From NCBI RefSeq assembly GCF_029360725.1, contig NZ_JARKMY010000001.1, positions 1,426,001-1,490,000 on the forward strand: 64,000 bases of DNA, in the 5' to 3' direction. Of this stretch, positions 17,137-26,837 are shown one piece after another. Position 1 is the first letter of the stretch. Each line of letters starts with the position of its first letter. Origin of the DNA: Chryseolinea sp. H1M3-3. GTDB taxonomy: Bacteria; Bacteroidota; Bacteroidia; Cytophagales; Cyclobacteriaceae. The translations under genes were made by a program, and so were the position numbers. Below the pieces are notes generated by a model, which saw nothing but the letters and a program-made list of their open reading frames with translations, did not search any database and was not told the origin of the DNA.

Positions 17137-17730
17137 TCAAATTAGTTTCATCAACGACGCTTCATAAAGTTTTGCCAACACCCGCTCTTGACCAGTTAAT
17201 TCTCTAAAGTTGAGTTCGAGCTGCTTCACATTCTCATCGAGTCTTTGTGTGTCATATGTCTGTTGATTCATTAAAATGGTAAGAATATTTTGTAAAGTAC
17301 CATTCATCATCAGGTCTTGATGTGAATATACTTTCGTTAATTCTTCTACCAATTCAAAATCAAATTCTGTTATAATTCCGGTTGATTTAGCAGTATCCCA
17401 AGCCGTGTTGCTCAACATGTCGTTGATTATTTGTTTCTCGTCAGTCAATATTCCGAAGTTGAAATATTTGTCTTGTGCTAAAGCGTTTCGCAGGGTATCA
17501 TTTTTACCTGTCGCCAAGGAATTTAGAAGATCATAAACTTTTTGATGTTTGGGAATCCACTCAACGAGTATTCTTGAGTTACGTTCCACTTCCAGTTTTA
17601 TCCTTTGGATGGCAATTGTCTTCTGATTTTTAATCTTCAGCCGCTCAACATAATTTTCAATAGAAAGCGCGAACAACACGCTGAAGACAATTAGGAAGGC
17701 TTCGAAAAGATAGTGGCTCCATTTCTTCAT
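17137..17730 (-). CDS. Membrane-anchored coiled-coil-like protein (DUF6090-like)
   Basis: A 197-residue protein with one N-terminal membrane segment (about residues 9-25, FEAFLIVFSVLFALSIENY) followed by a long charged, helical cytoplasmic or periplasmic part (VERLKIKNQKTIAIQRIKLEVERN). This architecture, with a helix then an ExxN and Lys/Arg-rich heptads, resembles the Bacteroidota DUF6090 proteins. Nothing catalytic is seen. It lies 27 bp downstream of an 84-aa gene on the same strand, so they may be co-transcribed. Function unknown. Confidence 0.72.
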   Translation of the reverse strand: MKKWSHYLFEAFLIVFSVLFALSIENYVERLKIKNQKTIAIQRIKLEVERNSRILVEWIPKHQKVYDLLNSLATGKNDTLRNALAQDKYFNFGILTDEKQIINDMLSNTAWDTAKSTGIITEFDFELVEELTKVYSHQDLMMNGTLQNILTILMNQQTYDTQRLDENVKQLELNFRELTGQERVLAKLYEASLMKLI

Positions 17731-17757
17731 CGTTCTAACGGAATGGGTATGGGAAAA

Positions 17758-18012
17758 TTAATAGGTGCCCTCCGGTAATTTAATCTGGTCCGAATAGAAT
17801 TTCATTCGGGAATGCATTGTATCCAGCGGTACGATTTTTTCAATCATCGTGTGTTTATGATTGATGAAAACCTCCAGGTAGTAGTTGCCCAGTAGATATA
17901 AATTTATCTTGTAGCCATAATATCGAATGGCCATTACAAATGTACCTTTTTCGTAAAGAGTTGTGATCTTCTCTTCCAGTGTCAGATTTTTGAATTCAGC
18001 CCATGCGATCAT
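17758..18012 (-). CDS. Small protein of unknown function (84 aa)
   Basis: An 84-residue protein with mixed charged and aromatic content (AIRYYGYKINLYLLGNYYLEVF) that reads as a small beta-sheet domain. No signal, membrane segment or motif is recognised. A TATTTTTG -7-like element lies 16 nt upstream of its ATG and the DUF6090-like gene follows, which supports a two-gene transcript. Real-gene status rests on this context and on the natural codon use; function unknown. Confidence 0.6.
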   Translation of the reverse strand: MIAWAEFKNLTLEEKITTLYEKGTFVMAIRYYGYKINLYLLGNYYLEVFINHKHTMIEKIVPLDTMHSRMKFYSDQIKLPEGTY

Positions 18013-18321
18013 AAATTAAACATAAAGCAAAAATACTTTGATCACAATGTTGACTCTAGCGAAGTTTTTCCTTAAGCGTTCGGCATCTACTTCTTTCGAA
18101 ACCATTAAACAATGTGGAATTGTTTGAACACCATTCGAAGTGAAGTTTTTTAATGTTTTAGAGCCTGTTAGCTCATAAGGAAAACTATTGAAACGTTAGT
18201 GACTTAGATGCGCCTAAGAAAGACTTAATTTTTTGCAATGTCACACCAACCGAAAACAATGAACTGACCACTGTTGCTCAAAATAAATTTGACAATCGTT
18301 GACCTGAAAAGTCGCAGCTCT
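18013..18321. other. Intergenic region before the 84-aa gene
   Basis: Non-coding stretch between the 84-aa gene and the tRNA-His terminator. The minus strand carries a possible -7 element TATTTTTG at 18028-18035 for the 84-aa gene. No RNA gene, repeat or convincing small open frame was seen in the rest. Confidence 0.5.
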
Positions 18322-18357
18322 CTTAAAAAAGAAAAAAACCCCTTGTTTGGGGTTTTT
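18322..18357 (-). terminator. Rho-independent terminator of tRNA-His
   Basis: On the minus strand, directly after the tRNA 3' end, a 9-bp stem (AAAAACCCC / GGGGTTTTT, 6-nt loop) is followed by a long T-rich tail TTCTTTTTTTAAG. It closes the tRNA transcript. Confidence 0.9.
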
Positions 18358-18358
18358 G

Positions 18359-18433
18359 GGTGAATGATGGGACTCGAACCCACGACCCTCAGAATCACAA
18401 TCTGATGTTCTAACCAACTGAACTACATCCACC
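18359..18433 (-). tRNA. tRNA-His (anticodon GTG)
   Basis: Cloverleaf readable on the minus strand: acceptor GTGGATG pairing with CATTCAC, D arm with TTCAGTTGGTTAGA, anticodon loop TTGTGAT giving GTG, and T arm GTGGGTTCGAGTCCCAT. The additional G-1 that marks histidine tRNA is encoded and pairs with C73. CCA is not encoded fully and would be added by the CCA enzyme. A terminator follows at once. Confidence 0.97.
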
Positions 18434-18524
18434 ATGTAGGGACGCAAAGGTATACAGCCACTATGAATTAACAAAAATGATTAACATTGATTTTTACAGG
18501 CCGGTTCACCTTTCTCCATAAAAT

Positions 18525-19868
18525 CTAGGCCTTTCGGTTGAAGAGAAGTCGATTACCTTTCTGGCTTTCATCAAAACCTCCATCCGCGTATACCAAATGA
18601 CCCGAAACAAACGTCTTTTGAACCTTAGCCTGAAATGTCTGATTTTCAAACGGCGACCATTTGCACTTGGCAATAATATTCTCTTTTTCAACTTTCCACG
18701 GATCGTTCAAATTAACCAGGACCAGGTCGGCAAAGTACCCTTCACGGATGTATCCCCTATCTTGGATTTCAAAGACAATTGCCGGGTTGTGACACATTTT
18801 TTGAGCAATCTTTTCGAGACTTATTTTTCCTTGATGATAGAATTCAAGCATGGCCACAAGGCTATGCTGGATCAAGGGGCCACCGGAAGGCGCGTTAAAG
18901 TATTTATTTTGTTTTTCTTCCCAGGTATGCGGCGCATGATCGGTTGCAATGACGTCGATGCGATCGTCAAGCATAGCCTTAAATATTTCCTGTTGATCGT
19001 GCGCCGTTTTTATTGCTGGATTCCATTTGATTAGCGTACCTAATCTTTCATAATCTGCCTCATTGAACCACATGTGATGGATACATGCTTCGCTCGTAAT
19101 TTTCTTTTTCTCCAAGGGTACAGTGTTATCGAACAGCGACGTCTCTTTTGCGGTCGATATGTGCAGTATATGAAAACGGGTGCCATGCCTTCTTGCCAGT
19201 TCTACTGCAAATGACGAAGAAATGTAACAAGCTGCCTCGCTTCTAATTAATGGATGGCAATGAATAGGTACATCTTCACCATATTTTTCCTGGAATGCAG
19301 CAGAATTTTTTCGGATGGTGGTTTCGTCTTCGCAATGCGCAGCGATAAGCGATGGAAACCTGGAGAAAAACCCTTCCAGCGTTTTTGGGTCATTAACCAA
19401 TAGGTTGCCCGTTGACGAGCCCATGAAAATTTTTAATCCACAAACTTTTTTGATGTCGGTCTTCATAACTTCAGCGAGGTTATCGTTCGACGCCCCCATG
19501 AAGAAGGAGTAATTGGCAAGAGAAGTCTGTGAGGCGATCTGGTATTTCTGTTCCAGGAGCACCTGCGTAAACGTCGGGGGATTTGTATTGGGCATCTCCA
19601 TAAAGCTGGTGACGCCACCGGCCACTGCGGCCCTGGATTCCGAATAGATATTTCCTTTATGCGTTAAGCCAGGTTCACGGAAATGGACCTGATCGTCTAT
19701 TACGCCAGGTAATAAATAGTACCCTTTGGCATCAATAACCTGCGTTGCACGATGAGATGATAGGTCCTTTCCAATAAGCTCAATATGTTTTCCCTTAATA
19801 AGAACATCTGCTTCATAGACCTTCCCTTCATTGACTATATTTGCGTTGACGATCAGTTTAGTTTCCAT
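18525..19868 (-). CDS. pyrC: Dihydroorotase (class I, multifunctional-complex type)
   Basis: A 447-residue amidohydrolase catalysing reversible cyclisation of carbamoyl-aspartate to dihydroorotate in pyrimidine synthesis. Typical blocks: LLPGVIDDQVHFREPG (52-67), AGGVTSFMEMPNT (83-95), GLKIFMGSSTG with Lys146, HCEDE with His178, HILHIST with His236, ATDHAPH with Asp310. The usual HxH metal pair after strand 1 is QVH here (Gln60, His62), so one metal ligand is replaced; Bacteroidota sequences of this group commonly show it, as far as I recall. The gene is divergent from the DEAD-box gene, starts being only 21 bp apart. Confidence 0.93.
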   Translation of the reverse strand: METKLIVNANIVNEGKVYEADVLIKGKHIELIGKDLSSHRATQVIDAKGYYLLPGVIDDQVHFREPGLTHKGNIYSESRAAVAGGVTSFMEMPNTNPPTFTQVLLEQKYQIASQTSLANYSFFMGASNDNLAEVMKTDIKKVCGLKIFMGSSTGNLLVNDPKTLEGFFSRFPSLIAAHCEDETTIRKNSAAFQEKYGEDVPIHCHPLIRSEAACYISSSFAVELARRHGTRFHILHISTAKETSLFDNTVPLEKKKITSEACIHHMWFNEADYERLGTLIKWNPAIKTAHDQQEIFKAMLDDRIDVIATDHAPHTWEEKQNKYFNAPSGGPLIQHSLVAMLEFYHQGKISLEKIAQKMCHNPAIVFEIQDRGYIREGYFADLVLVNLNDPWKVEKENIIAKCKWSPFENQTFQAKVQKTFVSGHLVYADGGFDESQKGNRLLFNRKA

Positions 19869-19889
19869 CGGGTAAAATTAATATCTAAC

Positions 19890-21152
19890 GTGTCAGCCTT
19901 TACAAATTTTGAAAGTTTTAATCTCAATAAGCAGCTTTTAAACGCTGTGGCTGACCTTGGTTTTTCGACGCCAACAGAAATACAAAAGAAATCCATCCCA
20001 ATTATTCTTGCGGGCCAGGAAATTATTGGTATAGCCCAGACAGGAACAGGGAAAACAGCAGCTTATCTTTTGCCGGTGCTGATGAAAATAAAATTTGCCC
20101 AGGGAGAAGGACCGAGAGCCGTGATTCTTGCCCCAACGAAAGAATTGACGATTCAAATTGCAGAACATGCTATTCAATTAGCAAAGTATACGGATTTACG
20201 GATTATGCCGATCTATGGCGGAATTGGTCCCAAGACTCAGATTGAGATGCTGCAACAGGGAATCGATATCCTTATAGCTACGCCAGGAAGGTTTACTGAA
20301 CTCTATCAGCGCAATGAATTGTCGACTAAAGAAATTAAAATCCTTGTTCTTGACGAAGCAGATCGAATGATGGATATGGGATTTATGCCTCAGTTGAGAA
20401 AAATTCTAGAAGTGCTTCCGCGCAAACGGCAAAACTTATTATTCTCGGCAACTTTTTCGGAACGAGTTGAAAAACTTTCAGCTGAATTTTTAGAGTTTCC
20501 TATTAAGGTCGAAGTCACACCGCAGGCGACGGCGGCGCAGCAAGTAGAGCAGGAATTGTATCATGTTCCGAATATTAAAACTAAAATCAATTTTCTCGCA
20601 TACCTGCTTGAAAATAGAGAAGAGTTCAATCGTGTAATGATCTTTACCCGCACCAAAGAATCTGCCGATAATGTTTTCAATTTCATTGAACGCAAGGGTC
20701 TCGGACCGGTTAAAGTAATTCATTCGAATAAAGGTCAGAACAGTCGTATCAATGCCGTGAATGAATTTAAGGAAGGCAAACTTCGTGTATTGGTTTCAAC
20801 TGATGTGACGGCGCGTGGCATAGACGTTGTAAAAGTTTCTCACGTCATTAATTTCGATGTGCCTGCTTTTCACGAAGATTATGTTCATCGAATTGGTCGC
20901 ACGGGCCGGGCTTTTCAGGAAGGAAAGGCAATTACATTTGCAACGAAAGCCGAACTCTATCACATTGAAAAAATAGAGAAATTGATCCGCGAAAAAATTC
21001 CTGTAAAAGATTTGCCAGCCAATGTTGAGGTTGAGAAAACACCTTTCGAGGAAGCTCAAGCGATGGCGTTGGATATTGATTGGCAAAAGAAAAAAGAGGA
21101 TCCTTCTTTTAAGGGTGCATTTCACGAAAAAAAAACAAAATTTCCAGAATGA
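19890..21152 (+). CDS. DEAD-box RNA helicase (RhlE-like)
   Basis: A 420-residue ATP-dependent RNA helicase for RNA remodelling, ribosome assembly or RNA decay. The start chosen is GTG 19890 (MSAFTNFESFNLNKQLL), because the Q-motif region follows and the frame's further extension to 19785 would cover the divergent pyrC start. Motifs in order: Q motif STPTEIQKKSIP, Walker A AQTGTGKT, PTKELTIQ, TPGR, DEAD, SAT, and HRIGRTGR. The C-terminal extension is short and basic (EKKTKFPE). RhlE-like by overall form, but subfamily is uncertain. Confidence 0.94.
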   Translation: MSAFTNFESFNLNKQLLNAVADLGFSTPTEIQKKSIPIILAGQEIIGIAQTGTGKTAAYLLPVLMKIKFAQGEGPRAVILAPTKELTIQIAEHAIQLAKYTDLRIMPIYGGIGPKTQIEMLQQGIDILIATPGRFTELYQRNELSTKEIKILVLDEADRMMDMGFMPQLRKILEVLPRKRQNLLFSATFSERVEKLSAEFLEFPIKVEVTPQATAAQQVEQELYHVPNIKTKINFLAYLLENREEFNRVMIFTRTKESADNVFNFIERKGLGPVKVIHSNKGQNSRINAVNEFKEGKLRVLVSTDVTARGIDVVKVSHVINFDVPAFHEDYVHRIGRTGRAFQEGKAITFATKAELYHIEKIEKLIREKIPVKDLPANVEVEKTPFEEAQAMALDIDWQKKKEDPSFKGAFHEKKTKFPE

Positions 21153-21161
21153 GTTTTTGAT

Positions 21162-21452
21162 TTACTGCTCCAGGGTAACGGTGTAATGAAAGTATGCAAT
21201 GAAATTTTGAAAATTATGATCAAGTTCAAACTGCATAATGGTAGCAAAATCTGATATTTTGACAAGTCGCTTCGTTACATCATCGTAGAAGATTGCATGT
21301 TCATCAGTGATAGCGAAAATTTGAACAAATCTTTGCTGCCACATTTCGCCTATAAATCTGAATCGAATACAAGTATAGGGTTGCCTGTCATGCAACTCAT
21401 GAAACAACCGTTTTATTTCCGATATAGTGATCGTTTTTTTATCCCAGGACAT
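21162..21452 (-). CDS. Small protein of unknown function (96 aa)
   Basis: A 96-residue soluble protein, rich in Phe, His and Tyr (IRFRFIGEMWQQRFVQIFAITDEHAIFYDD), with alternating hydrophobic residues suggesting a small antiparallel beta fold and a helix at the start (EIKRLFHELHD). No signal peptide or known motif. It is convergent with the helicase gene, 9 bp between stops. I do not recognise it; codon use looks natural, and it is probably a real gene. Confidence 0.6.
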   Translation of the reverse strand: MSWDKKTITISEIKRLFHELHDRQPYTCIRFRFIGEMWQQRFVQIFAITDEHAIFYDDVTKRLVKISDFATIMQFELDHNFQNFIAYFHYTVTLEQ

Positions 21453-21627
21453 GGAAATCTATACACGCATTGCCGGCAATTATACGTGAAATAAATTTCA
21501 ATATGGACAGGTCGGTTGTTATCATAAAAGATAATTCATCTTTGTGAATTTAATTCCACAAATTTCTACACATTATTCATGCACAACGTCTTAAAGTTGG
21601 TTTGGATTTTAATTTGCTTTAAAGCAA

Positions 21628-22350
21628 TTACAAACTCATCATATCTTTGAACTTGGCAGCTTGTCTTCGGCTCACTTCAACTTTATCACCTCCGCGCAGT
21701 TTCACCATCAGTCCTCCGTTAAACCAAGGTTCAATACCTTCAACCCAACTTAAATTTACAATGTGTTTCCTGCTGGCTCTGAAGAAAGCACGTTCGTCCA
21801 GTTTCTCATCCAATGCATTTAACGATTTGTGGATCATCGGTCGATTGTTATCAAAGTATACCTTGATGTAGTTACCATCGGATTCAAATAGACGAACATT
21901 ATTCAGGCTAACAAACCAGCAACGATCACCGTCTTTTACAAACACCTGATCGTTGAGTCCAAGTTTCTTTTCTGGTCCGCGTATCGCAGCGATTTTAGCG
22001 CGCTCCTTATCTGCGAGTTTTGACACGGCTTCAGCAAGGCGCTCGGGTTGGATTGGTTTTAATAAATAATCGAGCGCATTCACCTCAAAAGCTTTTAAGG
22101 CAAATTCATCATAGGCTGTTGTGAAAACTACCAACGGAACGGAATCCAATTCTTCCAATAATTGAAATCCCGTTTTGCCCGGCATTTGTATATCTAAAAA
22201 TAGAAGATCCGGATTTAACTCATTTACCATTTGAATGGCCTCTTCGGCATTCATGGCCTCGCCAACAACTTCTATACTTGGATGGTCTTCCAGTAACTTC
22301 ATCAGCTCTTTACGCGCTAAACGCTCGTCATCTACGATTAATGCTCTCAT
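21628..22350 (-). CDS. LytTR-type response regulator
   Basis: A 240-residue regulator. The receiver domain has Asp7/Asp8, phospho-acceptor Asp53 (LLFLDIQMPGKTGF), switch Thr (VVFTTAYDEFA) and Lys in LLKPI. The C-terminal LytTR DNA-binding domain (about 140-238) is seen in SRKHIVNLSWVEGIEPW and VEVSRRQAAKFKDMM. It overlaps the upstream kinase gene by 23 bp, so both are translationally coupled. Genes in this class often control envelope or exopolysaccharide functions; the local targets are unknown. Confidence 0.95.
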   Translation of the reverse strand: MRALIVDDERLARKELMKLLEDHPSIEVVGEAMNAEEAIQMVNELNPDLLFLDIQMPGKTGFQLLEELDSVPLVVFTTAYDEFALKAFEVNALDYLLKPIQPERLAEAVSKLADKERAKIAAIRGPEKKLGLNDQVFVKDGDRCWFVSLNNVRLFESDGNYIKVYFDNNRPMIHKSLNALDEKLDERAFFRASRKHIVNLSWVEGIEPWFNGGLMVKLRGGDKVEVSRRQAAKFKDMMSL

Positions 22351-23407
22351 GGGTGTTGTTTTGGGGAATTACTATTTCAGTTAATACAAAATTATCGTTT
22401 TCGTTTACAATCCGAAAAGAGGCCTCATCACCGTACAAAAGTTTCAGGCGTTGTACGGTATTCTTCAAACCAAGTCCTGTTTTACCGCGCTTCGCGCCGT
22501 TCATCATGTGGCCGCTATTGCGAATGTGAATTTTCAGATGATTGTTTTCTACTAGGGTTTTCAGTTGGATCACGCCGCCCGGTGTAAGTTTTGAAATTCC
22601 ATGTTTGATCCCATTTTCAACCAATGTTTGAATCATGAGCGGCGGGACCAGAAACTTATTAGAATCAGGATGAATATCAAATTCGGTTTTCAATCTTTCC
22701 TCAAATCGAATGCTCTCGAGACCAAGGTAGTCTTTTACAATTTTTAACTCATCGTCAAACTTTGTCAGTCCTTTCTTATCAGACGCAAGGCTGCTTCTCA
22801 AAATATTTGAAAGCTGATTGATTGCTTGCTTGGATTTCTTTGGATTTTCGTCAACCAGGGCGCGTATGCTGTTTAAAGCATTAAAGATGAAATGTGGATT
22901 GAGTTGAGATTTCAGATTATTCAATTCGATCTCAATCATGGAAGCATCATACTTCAACGATGTGTTGTATCGTTCAAAATAATGATAGGTAAAATAAAAC
23001 ACTGTCCATAAAAAAAACAGAAACACGTACCACGACGATTGTCCCAGAACCTGTGAAATACTTAATGCCAGTGTGAGGTTTAAAGTAGTAACAGGTTGAA
23101 ATAATTGTCCGAGTGCAGAAGTTATTGGCAGGCGAAGAAAGTAAATCATCAGCCCCATAACAAAAAGCGAGAAGAATACACTTGGAATCAATTTATGCAT
23201 GGGCAGGTATAACCACTTATACCGGTTTAAGAGTATCCGAAACCAGTTCGTAATGATCAGGCAAAGAAATGCCTCAAGCACCAGGAAAATAATTCGCCTC
23301 GGGGTTACACTTCCTGAGGCCAGGTAACTGGATACGATTTGAACGACAGCATACAACAACCACCCTCCAATCTGCAATGACCAGTATATTCTTCGTTTGT
23401 TTACCAT
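22328..23407 (-). CDS. LytS-type sensor histidine kinase (His_kinase family)
   Basis: A 359-residue membrane kinase paired with the overlapping LytTR regulator. The chosen start is ATG 23407 (MVNKRRIYW), which sits 15 nt after a -7 element TAATTTTG; the frame extends 12 residues further upstream. Four membrane segments fill about residues 8-130, with short loops and no separate sensor domain. The phospho-acceptor block is NPHFIFNALNSIRAL, and HATPase motifs follow (LVPPLMIQTLVENGIKHG; KTGLGLKNTVQRL). Stimulus unknown. Confidence 0.93.
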   Translation of the reverse strand: MVNKRRIYWSLQIGGWLLYAVVQIVSSYLASGSVTPRRIIFLVLEAFLCLIITNWFRILLNRYKWLYLPMHKLIPSVFFSLFVMGLMIYFLRLPITSALGQLFQPVTTLNLTLALSISQVLGQSSWYVFLFFLWTVFYFTYHYFERYNTSLKYDASMIEIELNNLKSQLNPHFIFNALNSIRALVDENPKKSKQAINQLSNILRSSLASDKKGLTKFDDELKIVKDYLGLESIRFEERLKTEFDIHPDSNKFLVPPLMIQTLVENGIKHGISKLTPGGVIQLKTLVENNHLKIHIRNSGHMMNGAKRGKTGLGLKNTVQRLKLLYGDEASFRIVNENDNFVLTEIVIPQNNTHESINRR

Positions 23408-23421
23408 TTCCTGACTGATCA

Positions 23422-23429
23422 CAAAATTA
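23422..23429 (-). promoter_or_regulatory. -7 element (TAATTTTG) of the LytS/LytTR operon
   Basis: On the minus strand TAATTTTG matches TAnnTTTG and lies 15 nt before the ATG at 23407, supporting that start for the kinase. The -33 element is unclear. Confidence 0.45.
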
Positions 23430-23469
23430 CGCAAATCAGCCAAGGGAAAGGGCGAATTTATTTAGGTGG

Positions 23470-23718
23470 TTATAGGAACTTGAATTGAAGGACGTATAGA
23501 AATATAATTGATGCTGCAATAATAAGCGCCCAGGTTATGGCCACCAGAGCTTTCTTGTACGCATAGAGTCTGGGTTCCGATACGAGATTATTGCTTATGA
23601 ATGCAAGTCCGGCAGTTAGGTAAACGGAAGCTTCCAAAGGATCATCCTTCATGAACTCGTAAACACCAAACCCAAAAAATACTAAACCAAACAAGTATTG
23701 GCGTAAACGTGAATCCAT
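23470..23718 (-). CDS. Small membrane protein of unknown function (82 aa)
   Basis: An 82-residue protein with three hydrophobic segments (about residues 8-22, 31-45 and 56-80) joined by short charged loops (EFMKDDP; SEPRLYAYKK). No known motif. It lies between the LytS-type kinase and uvrA on the same strand, 52 bp upstream of the kinase promoter region, so it may be transcribed independently. Function unknown; membrane location is clear. Confidence 0.68.
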   Translation of the reverse strand: MDSRLRQYLFGLVFFGFGVYEFMKDDPLEASVYLTAGLAFISNNLVSEPRLYAYKKALVAITWALIIAASIIFLYVLQFKFL

Positions 23719-23812
23719 ATTTCTGATGAGGGCTTTTTCAATTCAGGTAAAAATGTGAAAAGTAAAAAATAAAACAAAATTACGTTAAACTGTCGTATGA
23801 CCCTCGGATTGG

Positions 23813-26665
23813 TCAGGCGACTAATTCAGTCTTTAGGAATTTGCCAGTATAACTCGCTGGATTTTTTGATACTTCTTCAGGAGTTCCTTTTGCAATAATC
23901 CTACCTCCTTTTTCTCCGCCTTCCGGGCCAAGGTCAACAATATAATCCGCAGATTTGATTACGTCCATGTTGTGTTCAATAACAAGCACTGTATTTCCTT
24001 TGTTCACTAATTTTTGAAGGACGTCAAGCAGGTGCGCAATGTCTTGAAAGTGTAAGCCGGTCGTTGGTTCATCTAAAATATAAAACGTTTTTCCTGTGTC
24101 GCGTTTTGACAGTTCTGTGGCAAGCTTAACCCGTTGCGCTTCACCGCCAGATAACGTTGTTGCATGTTGTCCAAGTGAAATGTATCCGAGCCCCACTTCA
24201 CAAAGCGTCTGAATTTTTCTAAGAATGCGCGGTTGATTTTCAAAAAAAGTTACTGCCTCTTCTACAGTCATGTCCAAAACATCACTGATTGATTTTCCTT
24301 TGAAACGAACTTCCAATGTTTCCCTGTTATAGCGTTTACCCTTGCAGGTTTCACAGGGGACATAAACATCCGGCAGAAATTCCATCTCGATTAAACGGAG
24401 TCCTGCGCCTTCACAAGTTTCGCATCTGCCACCTTTAACATTAAAAGAAAACCGCCCGGTTTTATACCCTCGGATTTTTGATTCAGGTAATTGCGAGAAT
24501 AAATCACGGATATCAGAGAAAGCACCGGTATACGTAGCTGGGTTCGACCGGGGTGTTCTTCCGATAGGTGATTGGTCAACTTCGATGACTTTATCAATAT
24601 GTTTTAGTCCGGTCACTTTTTTATGCGCCAACGGTTCAGTTCTCGAATTATAAAAATGCTGATTGAGTATGGGGAACAGCGTATCGTGAATTAAAGTAGA
24701 CTTTCCACTTCCCGACACGCCTGTGATGCACGTAAGGGTGCCTAACGGGATGTCTAAATCAACATTCTTCAAATTGTTACCACTTGCGTTGGTCAAAGAA
24801 ATACTTTCACCGCTCCCTTTGCGTCTATCCTTTGAAAACGGAATGCTGATTTTTCCGCTTAGATATTTGGAGGTTGTGCTATTGCCTTTAAGAAAGGTTG
24901 CAGGATCGCCCTCAGCCACCACGTGTCCGCCGTGACGCCCAGCACCTGGACCAATGTCTAATATATAATCAGACTCAAGCATCATATCTTTGTCATGCTC
25001 AACAACAATTACTGAGTTGCCGATATCACGTAAATCTTTCAGCGCTTTAATGAGCTTAACATTATCCCGGGCATGTAGTCCAATGCTGGGTTCGTCAAGA
25101 ATATAAAGTACACCAACAAGTTGAGTTCCGATTTGCGTGGCAAGGCGGATCCGCTGCGATTCACCGCCACTTAATGTTCGGATGGGCCGGTTTAGATTTA
25201 AGTAGTCTAACCCTACGTCTAACAGAAATCCGATACGCTTACGAATCTCCTTTAGAACTTCTGTTGCTATGATGCGTTGTTTTTCGTTGAGCCGATCTTC
25301 TAAGCCCTCAAACCATTTTTTTAAGGCATTGATATCGAGCTGTGCGAGCTCTGCAATATTCTTACTATCGAGTTTAAAATGGAGAGATTCTTTTTTTAAT
25401 CTGGCTCCGTTGCATTCGGGGCAAGTTTTGGAAACGGTAAAATCATCTACCCATTTTTTGATGGCGTCTGATCCTTCTTCCTTCTGCTTCTCAAGAAAAC
25501 TAATGATACCTTCAAACTTTGTATTCCACTCGCTACCCGGATATTTTACTGAAGCCACTGCTACAGGTTCATCATCGCCATAAAGCAAAATATTAATGAC
25601 ATCCTTCGGAATATCCTTGATGGGAGAGCTCAGCGTTAGTTTATAACGCTTTAAAATGGCTTCGATTTTTTTAAAGATCCAGATGTCGCGATATTCTCCT
25701 AACGGCAAAATACCTCCTCTGCTTACGCTTAGCGAAGCGTCGGGTATAACCGACTCTTTGGTGATCTCCTCTATTTGTCCTAATCCATTGCAGGTAGGGC
25801 ATGCTCCATAAGGTGAGTTGAACGAGAATGTATTGGGAGCAGGTTCATCGTAGGCCAATCCTGTTTTAGGATCCATCAGGAACTTTGAAAAATGGTGGAC
25901 TTTCCCATTTTCCTCCATGATCATCATAACGCCCTTTCCTTCCTTAAGGGATTTGTTGATTGATTGTCCAATCCGGGCACGATCCTTAGAATCGGCAACA
26001 ATGCGGTCCATTACAATTTCAATGTCGTGAATTTTATAACGGTCAACCTGCATCTTGGCCGTAATGTCCTGAACTTCGCCGTCAACCCTTACTTTTGTAA
26101 ATCCCGATTTTCTGATCTGCTGAAACAATTCGCGATAGTGGCCTTTCCTGCCCTTTACCACCGGCGCGAGCAGATGCAGCTTTTTGCCATTGAAATTTTG
26201 CAACAGCGTATCCAATATCTGATCCTCCGATTGACGAACCATTTTTTCGCCTGTTAGATAAGAAAATGCTTCACCTGCGCGGGCAAAAAGAAGCCGCATG
26301 AAATCATATATTTCTGTGACAGTGCCTACAGTAGATCGCGGGTTTCTGGAGGTTGTTTTTTGTTCAATTGAAATTACCGGGCTCAATCCATTTATCTTGT
26401 CGACGTCTGGGCGTTCAAGATTTCCCATAAAACTTCTCGCGTAAGCGGAAAAACTTTCCATGTAACGGCGCTGACCTTCGGCATAAATCGTATCAAAAGC
26501 AAGTGACGACTTTCCGCTCCCGCTAATGCCCGTTATCACCACCAGCTTGTTTCGTGGGAAACTGACGTTGATGTTTTTTAAATTATGTTCGCGGGCGCCG
26601 ACTATTTCAATAACGTCGTGGCCAGTGGAGTCAAATATTTTCTTTTCAGGAGAAGCTTTAGTCAT
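23813..26665 (-). CDS. uvrA: Excinuclease ABC subunit A
   Basis: A 950-residue damage-recognition ATPase of nucleotide excision repair; UvrA2 loads UvrB on damaged DNA. Two ABC modules are seen: Walker [17 protein letters not shown] (about 45-60) and [16 protein letters not shown] (about 645); signature [14 protein letters not shown] and [14 protein letters not shown]; Walker [14 protein letters not shown] and [13 protein letters not shown]. Zinc-binding Cys pairs occur as [25 protein letters not shown] and [10 protein letters not shown]. Length is standard. It stands alone, with 172 bp to the next gene upstream. Confidence 0.98.
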   Translation of the reverse strand: MTKASPEKKIFDSTGHDVIEIVGAREHNLKNINVSFPRNKLVVITGISGSGKSSLAFDTIYAEGQRRYMESFSAYARSFMGNLERPDVDKINGLSPVISIEQKTTSRNPRSTVGTVTEIYDFMRLLFARAGEAFSYLTGEKMVRQSEDQILDTLLQNFNGKKLHLLAPVVKGRKGHYRELFQQIRKSGFTKVRVDGEVQDITAKMQVDRYKIHDIEIVMDRIVADSKDRARIGQSINKSLKEGKGVMMIMEENGKVHHFSKFLMDPKTGLAYDEPAPNTFSFNSPYGACPTCNGLGQIEEITKESVIPDASLSVSRGGILPLGEYRDIWIFKKIEAILKRYKLTLSSPIKDIPKDVINILLYGDDEPVAVASVKYPGSEWNTKFEGIISFLEKQKEEGSDAIKKWVDDFTVSKTCPECNGARLKKESLHFKLDSKNIAELAQLDINALKKWFEGLEDRLNEKQRIIATEVLKEIRKRIGFLLDVGLDYLNLNRPIRTLSGGESQRIRLATQIGTQLVGVLYILDEPSIGLHARDNVKLIKALKDLRDIGNSVIVVEHDKDMMLESDYILDIGPGAGRHGGHVVAEGDPATFLKGNSTTSKYLSGKISIPFSKDRRKGSGESISLTNASGNNLKNVDLDIPLGTLTCITGVSGSGKSTLIHDTLFPILNQHFYNSRTEPLAHKKVTGLKHIDKVIEVDQSPIGRTPRSNPATYTGAFSDIRDLFSQLPESKIRGYKTGRFSFNVKGGRCETCEGAGLRLIEMEFLPDVYVPCETCKGKRYNRETLEVRFKGKSISDVLDMTVEEAVTFFENQPRILRKIQTLCEVGLGYISLGQHATTLSGGEAQRVKLATELSKRDTGKTFYILDEPTTGLHFQDIAHLLDVLQKLVNKGNTVLVIEHNMDVIKSADYIVDLGPEGGEKGGRIIAKGTPEEVSKNPASYTGKFLKTELVA

Positions 26666-26837
26666 GAAGGAAATTGAGTATTAGAAGAATACAAAAATGG
26701 ACCCAGGATGGTTGCAGAACAAGTAAAAAAGATTTAAAGGTTCGAGCGTGAGTTTTCAGGAAACCTTCAAAGCCACCGGGCCTATTTAAATCAAGTCTTT
26801 CGGCGATTCGAGACTGAATTCTTTGTGCGGAAATCTG

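Noticed and set aside
19785-19889. N-terminal extension of the DEAD-box helicase
   Set aside because: It overlaps the divergent pyrC start and has no helicase similarity; GTG at 19890 is the better start.
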